NCBI GenBank assembly: GCA_001457715.1
Contig: CVRF01000001.1
Span: forward strand, 186,001 to 250,000
Direction: 5' to 3'
Source: Candidatus Providencia siddallii
GTDB lineage: Bacteria; Pseudomonadota; Gammaproteobacteria; Enterobacterales; Enterobacteriaceae
Length of the DNA: 64,000 bases
The translations under genes were made by a program, and so were the position numbers. A model generated the notes under the pieces. That model saw nothing but the letters and a program-made list of their open reading frames with translations, made no database searches and was not told the origin of the DNA. Shown piece after piece: positions 32,536 to 43,964 of this stretch. Position 1 is the first letter of the stretch; every line of letters starts with the position of its first letter.

Positions 32536-34491
32536 TTGAATGACATGGCGAAAAACCTGATACTCTGGTTAGTAATCGCGGTTGTTTTAATGTCTTTATT
32601 TCAAAATTTTGGAACAAACGATCAAAATAATCGTAAAATAGATTACTCAACATTTATCAATGAATTATCACAAGATCAAATACGTGAAGTTCATATCAGT
32701 GGTCGTGAATTAAACGTTAGAAAAACTGATAATACTAAATACACAACTTATCTCCCTATGCATGATGAGAAGTTATTAGATACTTTATTAAATAAACATA
32801 TAACTGTTGTTGGAGAACCACCAGAAGAAACTAGTTTGTTAACTTCAATTTTTATTTCTTGGTTCCCAATGCTTCTCTTAATTGGAGTATGGATATTTTT
32901 TATGCGCCAACTGCAAGGTGGAAGCAAAGGAGCAATGTCGTTTGGAAAAAGCAAAGCTCGTATGTTAGCGGAAAATCAAATAAAAACAACATTCGCTGAT
33001 GTAGCCGGATGCGATGAAGCTAAAGAAGAAGTTGAAGAAGTAGTAGAATTTTTACGAGAACCAACTCGTTTTCAAAAACTAGGTGGAAAAATCCCAAAAG
33101 GAATCCTAATGATAGGGTTACCAGGCACAGGTAAAACTTTATTAGCAAAAGCTATCGCAGGTGAAGCAAAAGTACCTTTTTTTACTATTTCTGGATCAGA
33201 TTTTGTTGAAATGTTTGTTGGTGTTGGAGCTTCTCGAGTCAGAAATATGTTTGAGCAAGCAAAAAAATCAGCACCATGTATTATTTTTATCGATGAAATA
33301 GATGCTGTAGGTAGGCAACGTGGAATCGGTTTAGGTGGAGGACATGATGAACGCGAACAAACATTAAACCAAATGTTAGTTGAAATGGATGGATTTGAAG
33401 GAAACGAAGGGATTATTGTTATCGCAGCAACTAATCGAGCTGATGTGCTTGATCCTGCTTTGCTTCGCCCCGGAAGATTTGATCGTCAAGTTATCGTTAA
33501 TTTACCAGACATTCGTGGTAGAGAGCAAATTTTAAAAGTACATATGAAACATGTTCCTATTGATCAAAATGTAAATACTTTTACTCTAGCTAGAGCAACA
33601 CCGGGTTTTTCTGGAGCAGAATTAGCAAACTTAGTTAATGAAGCAGCGTTATTTGCGGCAAGAAATAATAAACGAGTTGTATCTATGATAGAATTTGAAA
33701 AAGCACGCGATAAAATCTGGATGGGTGCAGAACGACGCTCTTTAATGATGAGTGAAGAACAAAAAGAATCAACAGCTTATCATGAAAGTGGACATATGAT
33801 CATAGGACATTTAATGCCAGAACACGATCCAGTTCATAAAGTAACTATCATACCTCGCGGACAAGCTCTTGGAGTAGCTCTTTTTTTACCTAAAGGAGAT
33901 GAAATAAGTCATAGTCGATTAAAACTTGAAAGTATTATTGCAACTGCATACGCTGGACGTATAGCTGAAGAACTAATTTATGGTCGTGATAAAATTACTA
34001 CTGGTGCTTCTTCAGATATCAAGTTTGCAACAAAAACAGCACGTAATATGGTAACACAATGGGGTTTTTCAGACAAATTAGGTCCAATGCAATACTCAAA
34101 AGAAGAATATAATACCCTTTTAGGAGATCACTCGAAAAATGCATCAAGTATTTCAGATGAAACAGCCAGAATTGTAGATAAAGAAGTTAAAATTATTTTA
34201 GACCGGTGTTATCAAACAGCTTATAAAACATTAAAAGAAAATATTGATATTCTACATGCAACTAAAAATGCTCTATTAAAATACGAGACTATTGATATGT
34301 TACAAATCGACGATTTAATGAACCGACGTCCAATAAACGACCCTATTGGATGGAATAACGACACAAAAAATAATAATATAGATAAAACATTTACATCATC
34401 AACACAAAGGTTTACATCAAATACTAAAAATTCAGAACCTGATACTTCAAAAAGTAATACTGAAAAACAAACTGATGATATTGAAAAATAA
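32536..34491 (+). CDS. ftsH: FtsH, membrane-anchored ATP-dependent zinc metalloprotease
   Basis: A hexameric AAA+ protease that degrades membrane proteins and LpxC. Two membrane segments (about 7-25 and 98-120) flank the periplasmic domain. The AAA module has Walker A GLPGTGKT (near 193), Walker [17 protein letters not shown] (near 250) and [22 protein letters not shown]. The protease zinc motif is HESGH (near 416; HEAGH in E. coli) followed by the third ligand in the helix further on. TTG 32536 has GAGG 8 bases upstream and is preferred; ATG 32545 (MAKNLILW) is the alternative. Length is 651 residues. The Gly-Pro-Pro of the E. coli Walker A is Gly-Leu-Pro here, still a valid P-loop. LpxC control may be a main reason for its retention. 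Confidence 0.98.
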   Translation: MNDMAKNLILWLVIAVVLMSLFQNFGTNDQNNRKIDYSTFINELSQDQIREVHISGRELNVRKTDNTKYTTYLPMHDEKLLDTLLNKHITVVGEPPEETSLLTSIFISWFPMLLLIGVWIFFMRQLQGGSKGAMSFGKSKARMLAENQIKTTFADVAGCDEAKEEVEEVVEFLREPTRFQKLGGKIPKGILMIGLPGTGKTLLAKAIAGEAKVPFFTISGSDFVEMFVGVGASRVRNMFEQAKKSAPCIIFIDEIDAVGRQRGIGLGGGHDEREQTLNQMLVEMDGFEGNEGIIVIAATNRADVLDPALLRPGRFDRQVIVNLPDIRGREQILKVHMKHVPIDQNVNTFTLARATPGFSGAELANLVNEAALFAARNNKRVVSMIEFEKARDKIWMGAERRSLMMSEEQKESTAYHESGHMIIGHLMPEHDPVHKVTIIPRGQALGVALFLPKGDEISHSRLKLESIIATAYAGRIAEELIYGRDKITTGASSDIKFATKTARNMVTQWGFSDKLGPMQYSKEEYNTLLGDHSKNASSISDETARIVDKEVKIILDRCYQTAYKTLKENIDILHATKNALLKYETIDMLQIDDLMNRRPINDPIGWNNDTKNNNIDKTFTSSTQRFTSNTKNSEPDTSKSNTEKQTDDIEK

Positions 34492-34548
34492 AAAAAAATA
34501 ACGAAACCAAAATACATATATATGTTTTATGCTTTAAAGGGAATAATA

Positions 34549-35394
34549 ATGCGAATTAAAGCTAAAAATCGAACACTTGATTTATCGGCTACACAAGTAA
34601 TGGGTATCTTAAATGTTACTCCTGACTCATTTTCAGATGGTGGAGAGCATTATTACTATAACTCTGCTATTAATCATGTATCAAAAATGGTTAAAGATGG
34701 AGCTTCTATCATAGACGTTGGAGGTGAATCAACAAGACCAGGTTTTACACCTGTTTCTGTTGATGAAGAATTAAATAGAGTAATCCCTATTGTAGAAAGT
34801 ATTTCAAAACGTTTTAACGTTTTTATTTCTGTTGATACATCTAAAGCTAAAGTAATTGAAGAAGCAGCAAAAGCTGGTATGCATATAATTAATGATATAC
34901 GTTCATTGTATGAACCTAATGCATTAAAAATTGCAGCAAAAACAGGGTTACCTGTTTGTATTATGCATACTAAAAAACATTTAAAAATTAAAAAAGAAAC
35001 AGATAACTATAAAAACATAATAATCGAAATAAAAGAATATATTGAAAAAGAAATAAATCGTTATACTAATGCTGGAATTAAAAGAGAACAACTAATAATT
35101 GATCCAGGATTTGCTTTTGGAAAAAATTTATCTGATAATTATCACATTTTAGCGAATTTAAAAAAAATTCAATGTTTCAATTTACCTATATTAGTTGGAA
35201 TATCACGTAAATCTATGATTGGTGATGTATTATATACTATACCTAAAAAACGTCTTGCTGGTAGTTTAGCTTGTGCTGTAATAGCAGCGATGAATGGTGC
35301 ACATATAATACGTGCACATGATGTTAAAGAAACAGTACATGCTATGCGCATAGTTCACATGACATTATCAAAAAAAAAGGAAAATTATGAGTAA
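34549..35394 (+). CDS. folP: FolP, dihydropteroate synthase
   Basis: Condenses p-aminobenzoate with the pterin pyrophosphate in folate synthesis. ATG 34549 ([12 protein letters not shown]), with AAGGGA upstream, gives 281 residues against 282 in E. coli; a longer frame from 34522 is unlikely. TIM-barrel motifs include [16 protein letters not shown] (near 18-33), [12 protein letters not shown] (near 57), DPGFAFGKN (near 185) and the final RAHDVKE. It overlaps glmM by 8 bases, as in enterics. With pabA and folD it shows that folate is at least partly made here. Confidence 0.98.
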   Translation: MRIKAKNRTLDLSATQVMGILNVTPDSFSDGGEHYYYNSAINHVSKMVKDGASIIDVGGESTRPGFTPVSVDEELNRVIPIVESISKRFNVFISVDTSKAKVIEEAAKAGMHIINDIRSLYEPNALKIAAKTGLPVCIMHTKKHLKIKKETDNYKNIIIEIKEYIEKEINRYTNAGIKREQLIIDPGFAFGKNLSDNYHILANLKKIQCFNLPILVGISRKSMIGDVLYTIPKKRLAGSLACAVIAAMNGAHIIRAHDVKETVHAMRIVHMTLSKKKENYE

Positions 35395-36724
35395 ACGCAA
35401 ATATTTCGGCACTGATGGTATTCGCGGAAAAGTCGGAAATACACCAATTACCCCAGACTTTGTTTTAAAACTAGGATGGGCAGCAGGAAAGGTACTTGCA
35501 AAACATGGATCCAAAAAAATAATAATTGGTAAAGATACGCGTATTTCTGGTTATATGCTAGAATCTTCACTTGAAGCAGGTTTAGCAGCAGCAGGTGTAT
35601 CAGCTTTATTTACAGGCCCAATGCCAACTCCTGCAGTAGCATATTTAACTCACACATTTCGTGCTGAAGCTGGTATTGTAATCTCTGCATCTCACAATCC
35701 TTATTATGATAATGGAATTAAATTCTTTTCAACTGACGGAACAAAATTACCAAATAAAGTTGAAGAAGCAATTGAAACTGAAATAGAAAAACAAATCACT
35801 TGTGTTGAATCAGCAGAACTTGGTCGTGCAAATCGTATAGTTGATGCTGCTGGAAGATATATAGAATTTTGTAAAAGCACTTTTCCAAATGAACAAAGCC
35901 TTTCTGGTTTAAAAATTATAATAGACTGTTCAAATGGATCAACTTATCATATAGCTCCAAACGTATTTCGTGAATTAGGAGCTGAAGTAATTTCAATAGG
36001 ATGCAAACCAAATGGGGTTAATATAAATAGTGGGTACCCTACAACAAGTATTAGTATATTACAACAAAAAGTTTTAAAAGAAAACGCAGACGTTGGATTG
36101 ATATTTGATGGTGATGGTGATCGTGTTATCATGATCGATCATCTATCTAAAAACATTAATGGTGATCAAATTTTATATATAATTGCTAAAGAAGCGTTAC
36201 GACAAAATCAATTAAAAGGAGGAATTGTAGGAACTCTAATGAGTAATATCGGATTAGAAATTGCTTTAAATAAATTAGGTATTCCATTTGAACGAGCAGA
36301 AGTAGGTGATAGATACGTTTTAGAAAAACTACAAGAAAAAAAATGGCGTATTGGTGCTGAAAATTCAGGACATATAATTTTATTGGATAAAACAACAACA
36401 GGTGATGGAATAGTCGCAGCTTTACAAGTCCTTAGTACAATGGTTAAAAATCACACTAGTTTACATGATCTATGTTCTGATATAAAGTTATTACCTCAAA
36501 TAGTATTAAATATAAAATTTAAAGGAACCGATGATTTGTTAAAAAATAATTCTATAATTGCAACTAGTGCTAAAATAGAAAAAGAGTTAAATGGTAAAGG
36601 CCGTATTTTACTAAGAAAATCAGGTACTGAACAAGTAATTCGCGTTATGGTAGAAGGAGAAAATAAAGAAACAGTATCTAATATGGCACATCATATCGCT
36701 AATATGATTAGATCAATAAAATAA
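35387..36724 (+). CDS. glmM: GlmM, phosphoglucosamine mutase
   Basis: Converts glucosamine 6-phosphate to glucosamine 1-phosphate for UDP-GlcNAc, the shared precursor of peptidoglycan and lipid A. Its 445 residues match E. coli. The phosphorylated serine is S102 in [13 protein letters not shown], the metal loop is FDGDGDRV (near 243), and the sugar and phosphate sites are GEQSGH-type AENSGHI and [13 protein letters not shown] at the end. It overlaps folP; RapZ elsewhere in the window controls the preceding step (GlmS) in E. coli. Confidence 0.98.
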   Translation: MSKRKYFGTDGIRGKVGNTPITPDFVLKLGWAAGKVLAKHGSKKIIIGKDTRISGYMLESSLEAGLAAAGVSALFTGPMPTPAVAYLTHTFRAEAGIVISASHNPYYDNGIKFFSTDGTKLPNKVEEAIETEIEKQITCVESAELGRANRIVDAAGRYIEFCKSTFPNEQSLSGLKIIIDCSNGSTYHIAPNVFRELGAEVISIGCKPNGVNINSGYPTTSISILQQKVLKENADVGLIFDGDGDRVIMIDHLSKNINGDQILYIIAKEALRQNQLKGGIVGTLMSNIGLEIALNKLGIPFERAEVGDRYVLEKLQEKKWRIGAENSGHIILLDKTTTGDGIVAALQVLSTMVKNHTSLHDLCSDIKLLPQIVLNIKFKGTDDLLKNNSIIATSAKIEKELNGKGRILLRKSGTEQVIRVMVEGENKETVSNMAHHIANMIRSIK

Positions 36725-36906
36725 ATTTTATCATTACATAAATTATAAAAAATCTTATATAAAAATTTATTAATAACTTGAAGAAAAAAACAACAATTAA
36801 TCAAATAAAAAATAAAATAAACTTGCTTATTAAATTTTTTTATTTTATTATAAAAATAGTTTATATTTTTTATTGTTATATTTTTTATAAAAACTAGGCA
36901 ATTTAA

Positions 36907-37239
36907 ATGCATATGTTTTTTTTAGTTATTTTTTTGTTAACATCAATATGTTTAATTAGTTTAATAATGTTACAACAAAGTAAAAGTGATATAAGTTCAT
37001 CTGTTGGATCTATTACTTCAACAGCACTACTTGGTTCTTCAAGTTCAGGAACTTTTATAACTCATATGACTGGAATATTAGCTACGATATTTTTTATTCT
37101 TAGCTTAATTCTTGTTAATATAACCACTAACAAAAATAAAGCTAATAATCTTAAATGGGAAAATATTGGTAAACCGACTACTTATTTGCAGAATAAGAAT
37201 AATTCAAAAATAAAAATTAATAATGATATTCCTCAATAA
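36907..37239 (+). CDS. secG: SecG, preprotein translocase subunit
   Basis: An inner-membrane accessory subunit of SecYEG. Its 110 residues equal E. coli and contain two membrane helices (about 3-22 and 55-74) around the conserved loop LIMLQQSKSDISSSVG and TALLGSSSSGTFITHMTGILA. The polar C-terminal tail ends NDIPQ, like the E. coli SDIPN. It is followed by two tRNA genes, the enteric secG-leuU-metY arrangement. Confidence 0.97.
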   Translation: MHMFFLVIFLLTSICLISLIMLQQSKSDISSSVGSITSTALLGSSSSGTFITHMTGILATIFFILSLILVNITTNKNKANNLKWENIGKPTTYLQNKNNSKIKINNDIPQ

Positions 37240-37274
37240 ATGTATATCTATAAAAAACACCTATTTATTACATC

Positions 37275-37361
37275 GCCGAGATGGTGAAATGGTATACACG
37301 CTACTTTGAGGTGGTAGTGTCATTAAATGGCATACGGGTTCAAATCCCGTTCTCGGCACCA
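37275..37361 (+). tRNA. leuU: tRNA-Leu(GAG)
   Basis: 87 bases with encoded CCA. Acceptor GCCGAGA/TCTCGGC, long variable arm typical of Leu, T-loop GTTCAAATC. Anticodon GAG at 37308-37310 in the loop of CTACT/GGTAG. Close to E. coli leuU and in the same place, between secG and metY. Confidence 0.98.
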
Positions 37362-37391
37362 TATAGAATTAAGTTATAATATTTTTCATAA

Positions 37392-37468
<77 letters not shown>

Positions 37469-37527
37469 ATCATAGCTAATCATTAGTAGCTATAACTATG
37501 ATAAAGTTCATGAAACCATGACATAAT

Positions 37528-37548
37528 ACCCCGGAATTCGGGGTTTTT
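37528..37548 (+). terminator. Rho-independent terminator after the tRNA genes
   Basis: ACCCCG / CGGGGT stem with a five-base loop (GAATT), followed by TTTT G T T. One of the few GC-rich hairpins in the window. It separates secG-leuU-metY transcription from nusA, unlike the E. coli read-through operon. Confidence 0.88.
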
Positions 37549-37766
37549 GTTATTTTATAATCAAAACAAACGCTTATACTTTCTAAGTATTAGAATAATC
37601 TATTATTTATTCATTAATAATAATTAACACGCAAACTGTATAATGCAGACTAAATATATTGATCAAATTAATTGTTTATAAAAAAAATTAATTTTTCATA
37701 CCAATAAGGCTAATCAGTCATAATAAATTAACTTTTATTATAAATAAAACATCTGTTAAGAAATAT

Positions 37767-37788
37767 AAACTTCTCATATATGAAGTTT
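37767..37788 (+). promoter_or_regulatory. Hairpin directly upstream of the nusA ribosome-binding site
   Basis: AAACTTC / GAAGTTT (7 bp) with an 8-base loop, ending four bases before the SD GAGG at 37792-37795. It could influence nusA translation. The stem is weak and the reading is tentative. Confidence 0.3.
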
Positions 37789-37804
37789 TACGAGGTAATT
37801 TATG

Positions 37805-39313
37805 ATGAACAAAGAAATTCTTACTGTTGTAGAAGCAGTTTCTAACGAAAAATCTCTTCCTCGTGAAAAAATATTCGAGGCTTTAGAAGCTGCATTAGCA
37901 ATAGCAACTAAAAAAAAATACGAACAAGAAATTGATATACGTGTCAAAATTGATAGAAAATCAGGAAATATCAATACATTTCGTTGTTGGTTAATTGTTA
38001 ATGAAGTTACAATACCAACCCGTGAAATCACACTTGAAGCAGCACAATTCGAAAATCCAGCATTACAAATCGGTGATTTTATAGAAGAAAAAATTGATTC
38101 AATTAAATCTGATAGAATTACTACTCAAACAGCAAAACAAGTTATTGTTCAAAAAATTAGAGAAGCTGAACGAACAATGATCATTGAACAATTTAAAGAA
38201 CAACAAGGAAAAATAATCACAGCTCAAGTTAAAAAGGTTAACCGTGAAAATATAATTTTAGATCTTGGTAAGAATGCAGAAGCTATAATTCTTCGAGAAG
38301 ACATGTTACCGCGTGAAAACTTTTATCACGGTGACAGAATACGTGGAATTCTTTATGAAGTTCGCACAGAAACTCGTATTCAACAACTTTTAGTTAGTCG
38401 CTCTAAACCTGAAATGCTAATTGAATTATTTAAAATTGAAGTTCCAGAAATCGCCGAAGATCTTATCGAAATAAAAGCAGCAGCACGTGACCCAGGATCT
38501 AGAGCTAAAATCGCTGTAAAAACAAAAGATAAACGCATTGACCCTATTGGTGCATGCGTTGGAATGAGAGGAGCTCGAGTTCAAGCTGTTTCCAGTGAAC
38601 TAGGAGGTGAAAAAATTGATATTGTATTATGGGATGATAATCCAGCTCAATTTGTCATTAACGCAATGGCTCCAGCAGATGTAACATCTATAGTTGTTGA
38701 TGAAGATAGATACACAATGGATATAGCAGTCGAAAATAATAATTTAGCCCAAGCAATTGGACGTAATGGACAAAACGTTCGTTTAGCTACACAACTCTTA
38801 AAAAAACACCTCGGTAATGAAAAATGGGAATTAAATGTAATGACAACAGAAGAATTAAATTCTAAAAAACTAGCGGAAACAAATGCTTCTATTGAAACAT
38901 TTATAAAATATCTTAATATTGACGAACAACTAGCTAATAGACTTACTGAAGAAGGTTTTTCAACATTAGAAGAATTAGCATACATACCAATTAATGAACT
39001 TTTAGAAACCAAAATACTTGATGAAAAAACTATTAAAACTTTACGGGAAAAAGCAAAAGCAGCTATTACAACAATTAAATTAACCCAAAAAAAAATTTTA
39101 AACGCCGATCAATCAATAGAAGACTTTTTAGATATTAACGGTATAGATCGCACTATTGCATATAGTTTAGCTATTCGTGGAATCTGTACATTAGAAATAC
39201 TTGCTGAACAAAGTATCGATGATTTAATTGATATCAAAGATCTAGATACAACTAAAGCAGGTAATCTAATCATGAATGCGCGAAATATTTGTTGGTTTAG
39301 TAACGATATATAA
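37805..39313 (+). CDS. nusA: NusA, transcription elongation/termination factor
   Basis: Binds RNA polymerase and nut-site RNA and controls pausing, termination and antitermination. The start [16 protein letters not shown] at 37805 matches E. coli; another ATG lies directly before it at 37802. Domains in order: N-terminal RNAP-binding (1-130), S1 (about 135-200), KH1/KH2 (about 202-340; [39 protein letters not shown]) and two C-terminal acidic repeats (about 355-502). It has 502 residues against 495; the difference is exactly a seven-residue insertion at about 332-340 (between QL and WELNVMT) after KH2. It begins a nusA-infB-rbfA-truB run. Confidence 0.98.
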   Translation: MNKEILTVVEAVSNEKSLPREKIFEALEAALAIATKKKYEQEIDIRVKIDRKSGNINTFRCWLIVNEVTIPTREITLEAAQFENPALQIGDFIEEKIDSIKSDRITTQTAKQVIVQKIREAERTMIIEQFKEQQGKIITAQVKKVNRENIILDLGKNAEAIILREDMLPRENFYHGDRIRGILYEVRTETRIQQLLVSRSKPEMLIELFKIEVPEIAEDLIEIKAAARDPGSRAKIAVKTKDKRIDPIGACVGMRGARVQAVSSELGGEKIDIVLWDDNPAQFVINAMAPADVTSIVVDEDRYTMDIAVENNNLAQAIGRNGQNVRLATQLLKKHLGNEKWELNVMTTEELNSKKLAETNASIETFIKYLNIDEQLANRLTEEGFSTLEELAYIPINELLETKILDEKTIKTLREKAKAAITTIKLTQKKILNADQSIEDFLDINGIDRTIAYSLAIRGICTLEILAEQSIDDLIDIKDLDTTKAGNLIMNARNICWFSNDI

Positions 39314-39333
39314 ACACTGAACAGGATAACGGC

Positions 39334-41958
39334 ATGACAGAAAGCATAAAATCATTAGCAACAAAAATTCAGATTACAGTTGAACGTTTAATACAACAAT
39401 TTGCTGAAGCTGGAATTAAAAAAAATAATACTGATTACGTTAATCAAAATGAGAAAGAAATACTTTTAAATCACTTAAATAACAAACAAAATAATTTATT
39501 AAATCAACCAATTAAATTAACTGTGCAACGTAAAACACGTAGTACTCTAAATGTGCCTATAATCGGAGGAAAAAGTAAATCAATAAATATTGAAGTTCGT
39601 AAAAAACGTATTTATGTAAATCGTGTTTTTGAAGAAATAAAAACTGAAGAATTAATAAAACAAAAAATTGAAACTAAACAAGAATCAAAAGAAGAGTTTA
39701 CAAAAAACAAACAAAACATAATTATAAAAAATAACACAATAAATAAAATAACACACAAAACAGAAGAAAAAGAAAAAACAAAACAAAACGAATATCAGCA
39801 AAAAATAAATAAAATACAAAAAAACTACACAGAAAAACAACGACGCACCAATAAAATAGAATCAAATTGTACAATTGAAAAATCATTTAAAAAAAATAAA
39901 GAATCACATCATTATATATTAAATAATACTAATATTAAATTAAATGACGAAAATTACTATTTAAATTCTAAAAAAAATATATCTATTGAAGAGGAGAACG
40001 ATGAAAAAGAAGAAAACAAACGCTCACGTAATCGTATAACAAAAACACCTAATCATAAAAAGAAAAATAATAAACTATCTGAAAAAACATATCAAGAAGA
40101 AGAAAGAACAGTTAGTCGCTTAACAAGTTTCCAAAAAGGGAAACAACGCAAAAATAGTTCATTACAACAAATTTTTACAAAACCAATTACAACTATAAAC
40201 AGAAATGTAATTATTGATGAAACTATCACTGTAGGAGAGCTTGCTAATAAAATGTCTGTTAAAAGCTCTCAAGTGATAAAAACAATGATAAATATGGGAG
40301 CTATGGCAACTATAAATCAAATAATAAATCAAGAAACAGCAAAATTGATTGCTGAAGAAATGGGTCATACTGTTATCTTAAGAAGAGAAAATGAATTAGA
40401 GGAATCAATATTAAGCGATCGTGATATTAATTTTACAACACTAGAAACACGAGCACCTATTGTAACTATAATGGGACATGTTGATCATGGTAAAACATCA
40501 CTATTAGACTACATTCGTTCAACTAAAGTTGCACACGGAGAATCAGGTGGTATTACTCAACATATAGGTGCATATCATGTTCAAACAAAAAAAGGGATGA
40601 TTACTTTTTTAGACACTCCAGGACATGCAGCTTTTACATCTATGCGTTCTCGTGGAGCTAAAATAACAGATATTATTGTTCTAGTTATTGCAGCAGATGA
40701 TGGTGTTATGCCACAAACAATTGAAGCTATACAACATGCTAAAGCAGCCAAAGTACCAATTATTGTCGCTATAAATAAAATTGATAAGATTGAATCTGTT
40801 CAAGATAATATAAAAAATGAATTATCTAAGTATAATATTATTTCAGAATCTTGGGGAGGGGATACGCAATTTATAAATATATCAGCTAAAAAAGGTATTG
40901 GAATAGATCATCTTTTAGATGCTATCATATTACAATCTGAAATGCTTGAACTAAAAACTGTACATAAAGGCATGGCACGAGGAACTATTATTGAATCTTA
41001 TATAGATAAAGGACGAGGACCTGTAGCAACTATTCTTGTTCAAGAAGGAACATTAAATGTAGGAGACATTGTCTTGTGTGGTTTTGAATATGGACGAATT
41101 AAAGCAATTAGAAATGAATTAGGTAAAAACACTCAATCAGCAGGACCATCAATACCAGTTGAAATATTAGGATTATCAAATATCCCTTCTATAGGAGATG
41201 AAGCATCAGTTGTTCGTAATGAAAAAAAAGCACGTGAAGTTGCTTTGTATCGTCAAGGAAAATTCCGTGATATTAAACTAGCTCGTCAACAAAAATATAA
41301 ATTAGAAACTATATTTTCTAATATAGAAGAAAATAAAATTCACGAATTAAATATAATTATAAAAACCGATGTTCAAGGTAGTTGCGAAGCTATAACAGAT
41401 TCTCTATTGAAACTTTCAACTGATAAAATAAAAATAAAAATTATTTGTTCTGGCGTTGGTGGAATTAGTGAGACTGACGCAACACTAGCTACAGCTTCTA
41501 ATGCGATTATTATAGGTTTTAACGTTCGAGCTGACTCAGCAGCTAAACGGTTAATTGAAAATGAAAATATTAATATCAGATATTATTCAATTATTTATAG
41601 TTTAATTGATGACATCAAACAAGCTATGAATGGAATGCTAGAACCATCTTATAAATATCAAATAATAGGTCTTGCGCAAGTACGTAATATATTTAAATCA
41701 CCTAAATTTAATACAATAGCTGGTTGCATAGTAACAGAAGGTGTAATAAAACGTAATAATTCAATTAGAATTTTACGAAATAATATAGTTATCTATGAAG
41801 GTGAAATTGAATCACTACGTCGCTTTAAAGATGACGTAAATGAAGTAAATAATGGTATAGAATGTGGAATTGCTATAAAAAACTATAATGATATGCATAT
41901 TAACGATATAATCGAAGTTTTTAAACTTATTGAAATAAAGCATTCTATAAATAATTAA
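39334..41958 (+). CDS. infB: InfB, translation initiation factor IF-2
   Basis: A GTPase that brings fMet-tRNA to the 30S subunit. An N-terminal IF2-N domain (about 1-50) is followed by a Lys/Glu/Asn low-complexity linker (about 60-290) that is more divergent than the rest. A second IF2-N-like region lies near 300-350. The G domain (about 375-545) has GHVDHGKTS, the switch region [32 protein letters not shown] and SAKKG. C-terminal domains (about 560-874) bind fMet-tRNA. Length is 874 residues against 890. It begins 20 bases after nusA. Confidence 0.98.
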   Translation: MTESIKSLATKIQITVERLIQQFAEAGIKKNNTDYVNQNEKEILLNHLNNKQNNLLNQPIKLTVQRKTRSTLNVPIIGGKSKSINIEVRKKRIYVNRVFEEIKTEELIKQKIETKQESKEEFTKNKQNIIIKNNTINKITHKTEEKEKTKQNEYQQKINKIQKNYTEKQRRTNKIESNCTIEKSFKKNKESHHYILNNTNIKLNDENYYLNSKKNISIEEENDEKEENKRSRNRITKTPNHKKKNNKLSEKTYQEEERTVSRLTSFQKGKQRKNSSLQQIFTKPITTINRNVIIDETITVGELANKMSVKSSQVIKTMINMGAMATINQIINQETAKLIAEEMGHTVILRRENELEESILSDRDINFTTLETRAPIVTIMGHVDHGKTSLLDYIRSTKVAHGESGGITQHIGAYHVQTKKGMITFLDTPGHAAFTSMRSRGAKITDIIVLVIAADDGVMPQTIEAIQHAKAAKVPIIVAINKIDKIESVQDNIKNELSKYNIISESWGGDTQFINISAKKGIGIDHLLDAIILQSEMLELKTVHKGMARGTIIESYIDKGRGPVATILVQEGTLNVGDIVLCGFEYGRIKAIRNELGKNTQSAGPSIPVEILGLSNIPSIGDEASVVRNEKKAREVALYRQGKFRDIKLARQQKYKLETIFSNIEENKIHELNIIIKTDVQGSCEAITDSLLKLSTDKIKIKIICSGVGGISETDATLATASNAIIIGFNVRADSAAKRLIENENINIRYYSIIYSLIDDIKQAMNGMLEPSYKYQIIGLAQVRNIFKSPKFNTIAGCIVTEGVIKRNNSIRILRNNIVIYEGEIESLRRFKDDVNEVNNGIECGIAIKNYNDMHINDIIEVFKLIEIKHSINN

Positions 41959-42016
41959 TTTAAATTATAAATTATTAAAATATGTAACTACTATAAAAAT
42001 TACTAAGGAATTTATA

Positions 42017-42400
42017 ATGATAAAAAAAATTAATCGTAATATACAGATCGCGCAAGAAATTCAAAAAAAAATAGCTATTATCTTACAACGTGTAATAAAA
42101 GATCCTCGTATTGATATGGTTAGCATCTCTAATGTTAAACTATCAAAAGATTTAAAATATAGTAAAATTTACATAACATTTTTAAAAGATTCTTTTGAAA
42201 AAGATAAATTCGAAAAAATCAAAGAAAAAATTAAAATTATTAATAAAGCATCTAAATTTATTCGCACTTTACTTTATAAGTCAATGAGTATGCGTTTTAT
42301 ACCAGAACTCGTTTTTCTTTATGATGATTATTGGACAAATTACATACATATATCTAAACTAGTTTCTAGTATAACTAAAAATAATAAAACAAATTTATAA
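42017..42400 (+). CDS. rbfA: RbfA, 30S ribosome-binding factor
   Basis: A KH-type 16S rRNA maturation factor. 127 residues (133 in E. coli), with RNIQIAQEIQKKIAIILQRVIKDPRI near the N-terminus and MSMRFIPELVFLYDD (near 95-109). SD AAGGA is upstream. It sits between infB and truB as in enterics. Confidence 0.97.
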   Translation: MIKKINRNIQIAQEIQKKIAIILQRVIKDPRIDMVSISNVKLSKDLKYSKIYITFLKDSFEKDKFEKIKEKIKIINKASKFIRTLLYKSMSMRFIPELVFLYDDYWTNYIHISKLVSSITKNNKTNL

Positions 42401-42416
42401 TAAAAAGATAAAGATA

Positions 42417-43355
42417 ATGAGATCTGTTCACAAAAACAAACGCAATATACACGGCGTAATATTTTTAGACAAACCTGCTTCTATGTCTTCAAATAAAGCG
42501 CTGCAAAAAGTACGACAATTATTTAATGCAAAAAAAGCTGGCCATACTGGTTCATTAGATCCTTTAGCCACTGGAATGTTACCAATTTGTTTCGGAGAAT
42601 CAACAAAATTCTCCCAATTTTTACTAAATTCTGATAAAATATATCGTGTAATAGCTAAACTTGGTCAGCGTACTAATACATCTGATTCATACGGAGAAGT
42701 TATTAGTGAACGAATTGTTAACTTTACTGAAAAAAAGTTAGAATCTGCTATATGTTTTTTTAAAGGAAATTCGTTCCAAACACCTTCAATGTATTCTGCA
42801 ATAAAATACAAAGGACTACCTTTATATAAATACGCACGAAAAGGAATTGTAATTAATAGACCAGCACGTCTTATTACAGTACATAATTTAAAAATTATTC
42901 GTTTAGAAAAAAATGAATTAGAACTAGAAATACACTGTTTAAAAGGCACTTATATTCGTACAATTATTGACGATTTAGGTGAAATGTTAGGTTGTGGTGC
43001 TCATGTAATTTATTTACGTAGATTACAAGTAGGCAATTATTCACATAAATGTATGATAACATTAGAACAATTAATATCTTTAAGAAAAAAAATAGAAGAT
43101 GATTATGAATCTTATACTTTACTACTAGATTCATTATTACTACCAATTGACACAGCAATAATGCATCTTCCTATTATTAATTTAACAGACGAAGATACTA
43201 AATATTTTAAGCGTGGTCAATCTATAAATATTAAAAAAAATACTTTTAATATTGGCCAAACAATCAGAGTTTTAAATAGCAAAAAAAAACAATTTTTAGG
43301 TATTGCTCTTATTAGCAAAGATAGTCGCTTAATCCCTAAACGTTTAATAATTTAA
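42417..43355 (+). CDS. truB: TruB, tRNA pseudouridine-55 synthase
   Basis: Makes the universal pseudouridine 55 in tRNA. Its 312 residues (314 in E. coli) have the catalytic Asp48 in AGHTGSLDPLATGMLPICFGE, and the family elements KIYRVIAKLGQRTNTSD, SMYSAIKYKGLPLYKYAR and CLKGTYIRTIIDDLGE. The C-terminal PUA-like region is present. Begins 16 bases after rbfA. Confidence 0.98.
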   Translation: MRSVHKNKRNIHGVIFLDKPASMSSNKALQKVRQLFNAKKAGHTGSLDPLATGMLPICFGESTKFSQFLLNSDKIYRVIAKLGQRTNTSDSYGEVISERIVNFTEKKLESAICFFKGNSFQTPSMYSAIKYKGLPLYKYARKGIVINRPARLITVHNLKIIRLEKNELELEIHCLKGTYIRTIIDDLGEMLGCGAHVIYLRRLQVGNYSHKCMITLEQLISLRKKIEDDYESYTLLLDSLLLPIDTAIMHLPIINLTDEDTKYFKRGQSINIKKNTFNIGQTIRVLNSKKKQFLGIALISKDSRLIPKRLII

Positions 43356-43491
43356 AATAAAATAATAATACATATAACTACACTTTTATTGCTTTGTTTT
43401 TACAAGCAACGTAAAATAATATTAATTTAATTTTAAAACGACAAATTAGAGATTATCTTTATTGATTATATTTATAATTTTGGGGTTTTTC

Positions 43492-43761
43492 ATGTCTTTA
43501 AACAACGAAATAAAAACTAAAATAATCACTGAATTTGCTCGATCTAAAAACGACACAGGTTCAAGTGAAGTTCAAATAGCACTATTGACAGCAAAAATTA
43601 AACATTTGCAAAATCATTTTGCAGAACATAAAAAAGATCACAATAGTCGACGAGGTTTACTACGCATAGTAGCTCAACGAAGACGATTACAAACTTATTT
43701 AAAAAACAAAGATATAAACCGGTATAGTGCATTAATAGATAATCTTGGTTTACGTCGTTAG
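43492..43761 (+). CDS. rpsO: Ribosomal protein uS15
   Basis: Primary 16S rRNA-binding protein of the 30S platform. ATG 43492 ([17 protein letters not shown]) has GGGG upstream and gives 89 residues as in E. coli; the longer frame from 43462 is not coding. Signature segments: [36 protein letters not shown] and the C-terminal LGLRR. A strong terminator follows, before pnp. Confidence 0.98.
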   Translation: MSLNNEIKTKIITEFARSKNDTGSSEVQIALLTAKIKHLQNHFAEHKKDHNSRRGLLRIVAQRRRLQTYLKNKDINRYSALIDNLGLRR

Positions 43762-43774
43762 TCTAGCTAGACAA

Positions 43775-43808
43775 AGAAAGAAAAGGGGCTAATGCCCCTT
43801 TTCTTTCT
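43775..43808 (+). terminator. Strong hairpin between rpsO and pnp (terminator, possible RNase III/processing site)
   Basis: Perfect 15-bp stem, AGAAAGAAAAGGGGC pairing with GCCCCTTTTCTTTCT around a TAAT loop, starting 13 bases after the rpsO stop. There is no long T run after the stem, but the stem's own T-rich 3' arm can act in termination. It corresponds to the rpsO attenuator t1 of E. coli, where read-through transcripts feed pnp. Confidence 0.88.
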
Positions 43809-43964
43809 AAGAAAGAAAATAATAATAACCATACCTAAAACAAGTGTTAATACATAATTAATAATTTTTATATTTTACATTAAATCAATAATGAAAAATT
43901 TCAATTTTAAAAAATATTCAAAAAAGATACACTTGTTATAGATAATCTTATAAAGGGTAATATT

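Larger units (their letters stand above)
37469..37801. other. Spacer between metY and nusA; rimP expected here is absent
   Basis: About 330 bases. In E. coli rimP (about 150 codons) occupies this place; the gap is too short and no frame fits. It contains the metY terminator (37528-37548) and a hairpin just before the nusA SD. Confidence 0.7.

Noticed and set aside
40162-40368. Small minus-strand ORF inside infB
   Set aside because: Overlaps the conserved infB frame entirely; Cys/His/Tyr-rich composition is typical of an antisense shadow.
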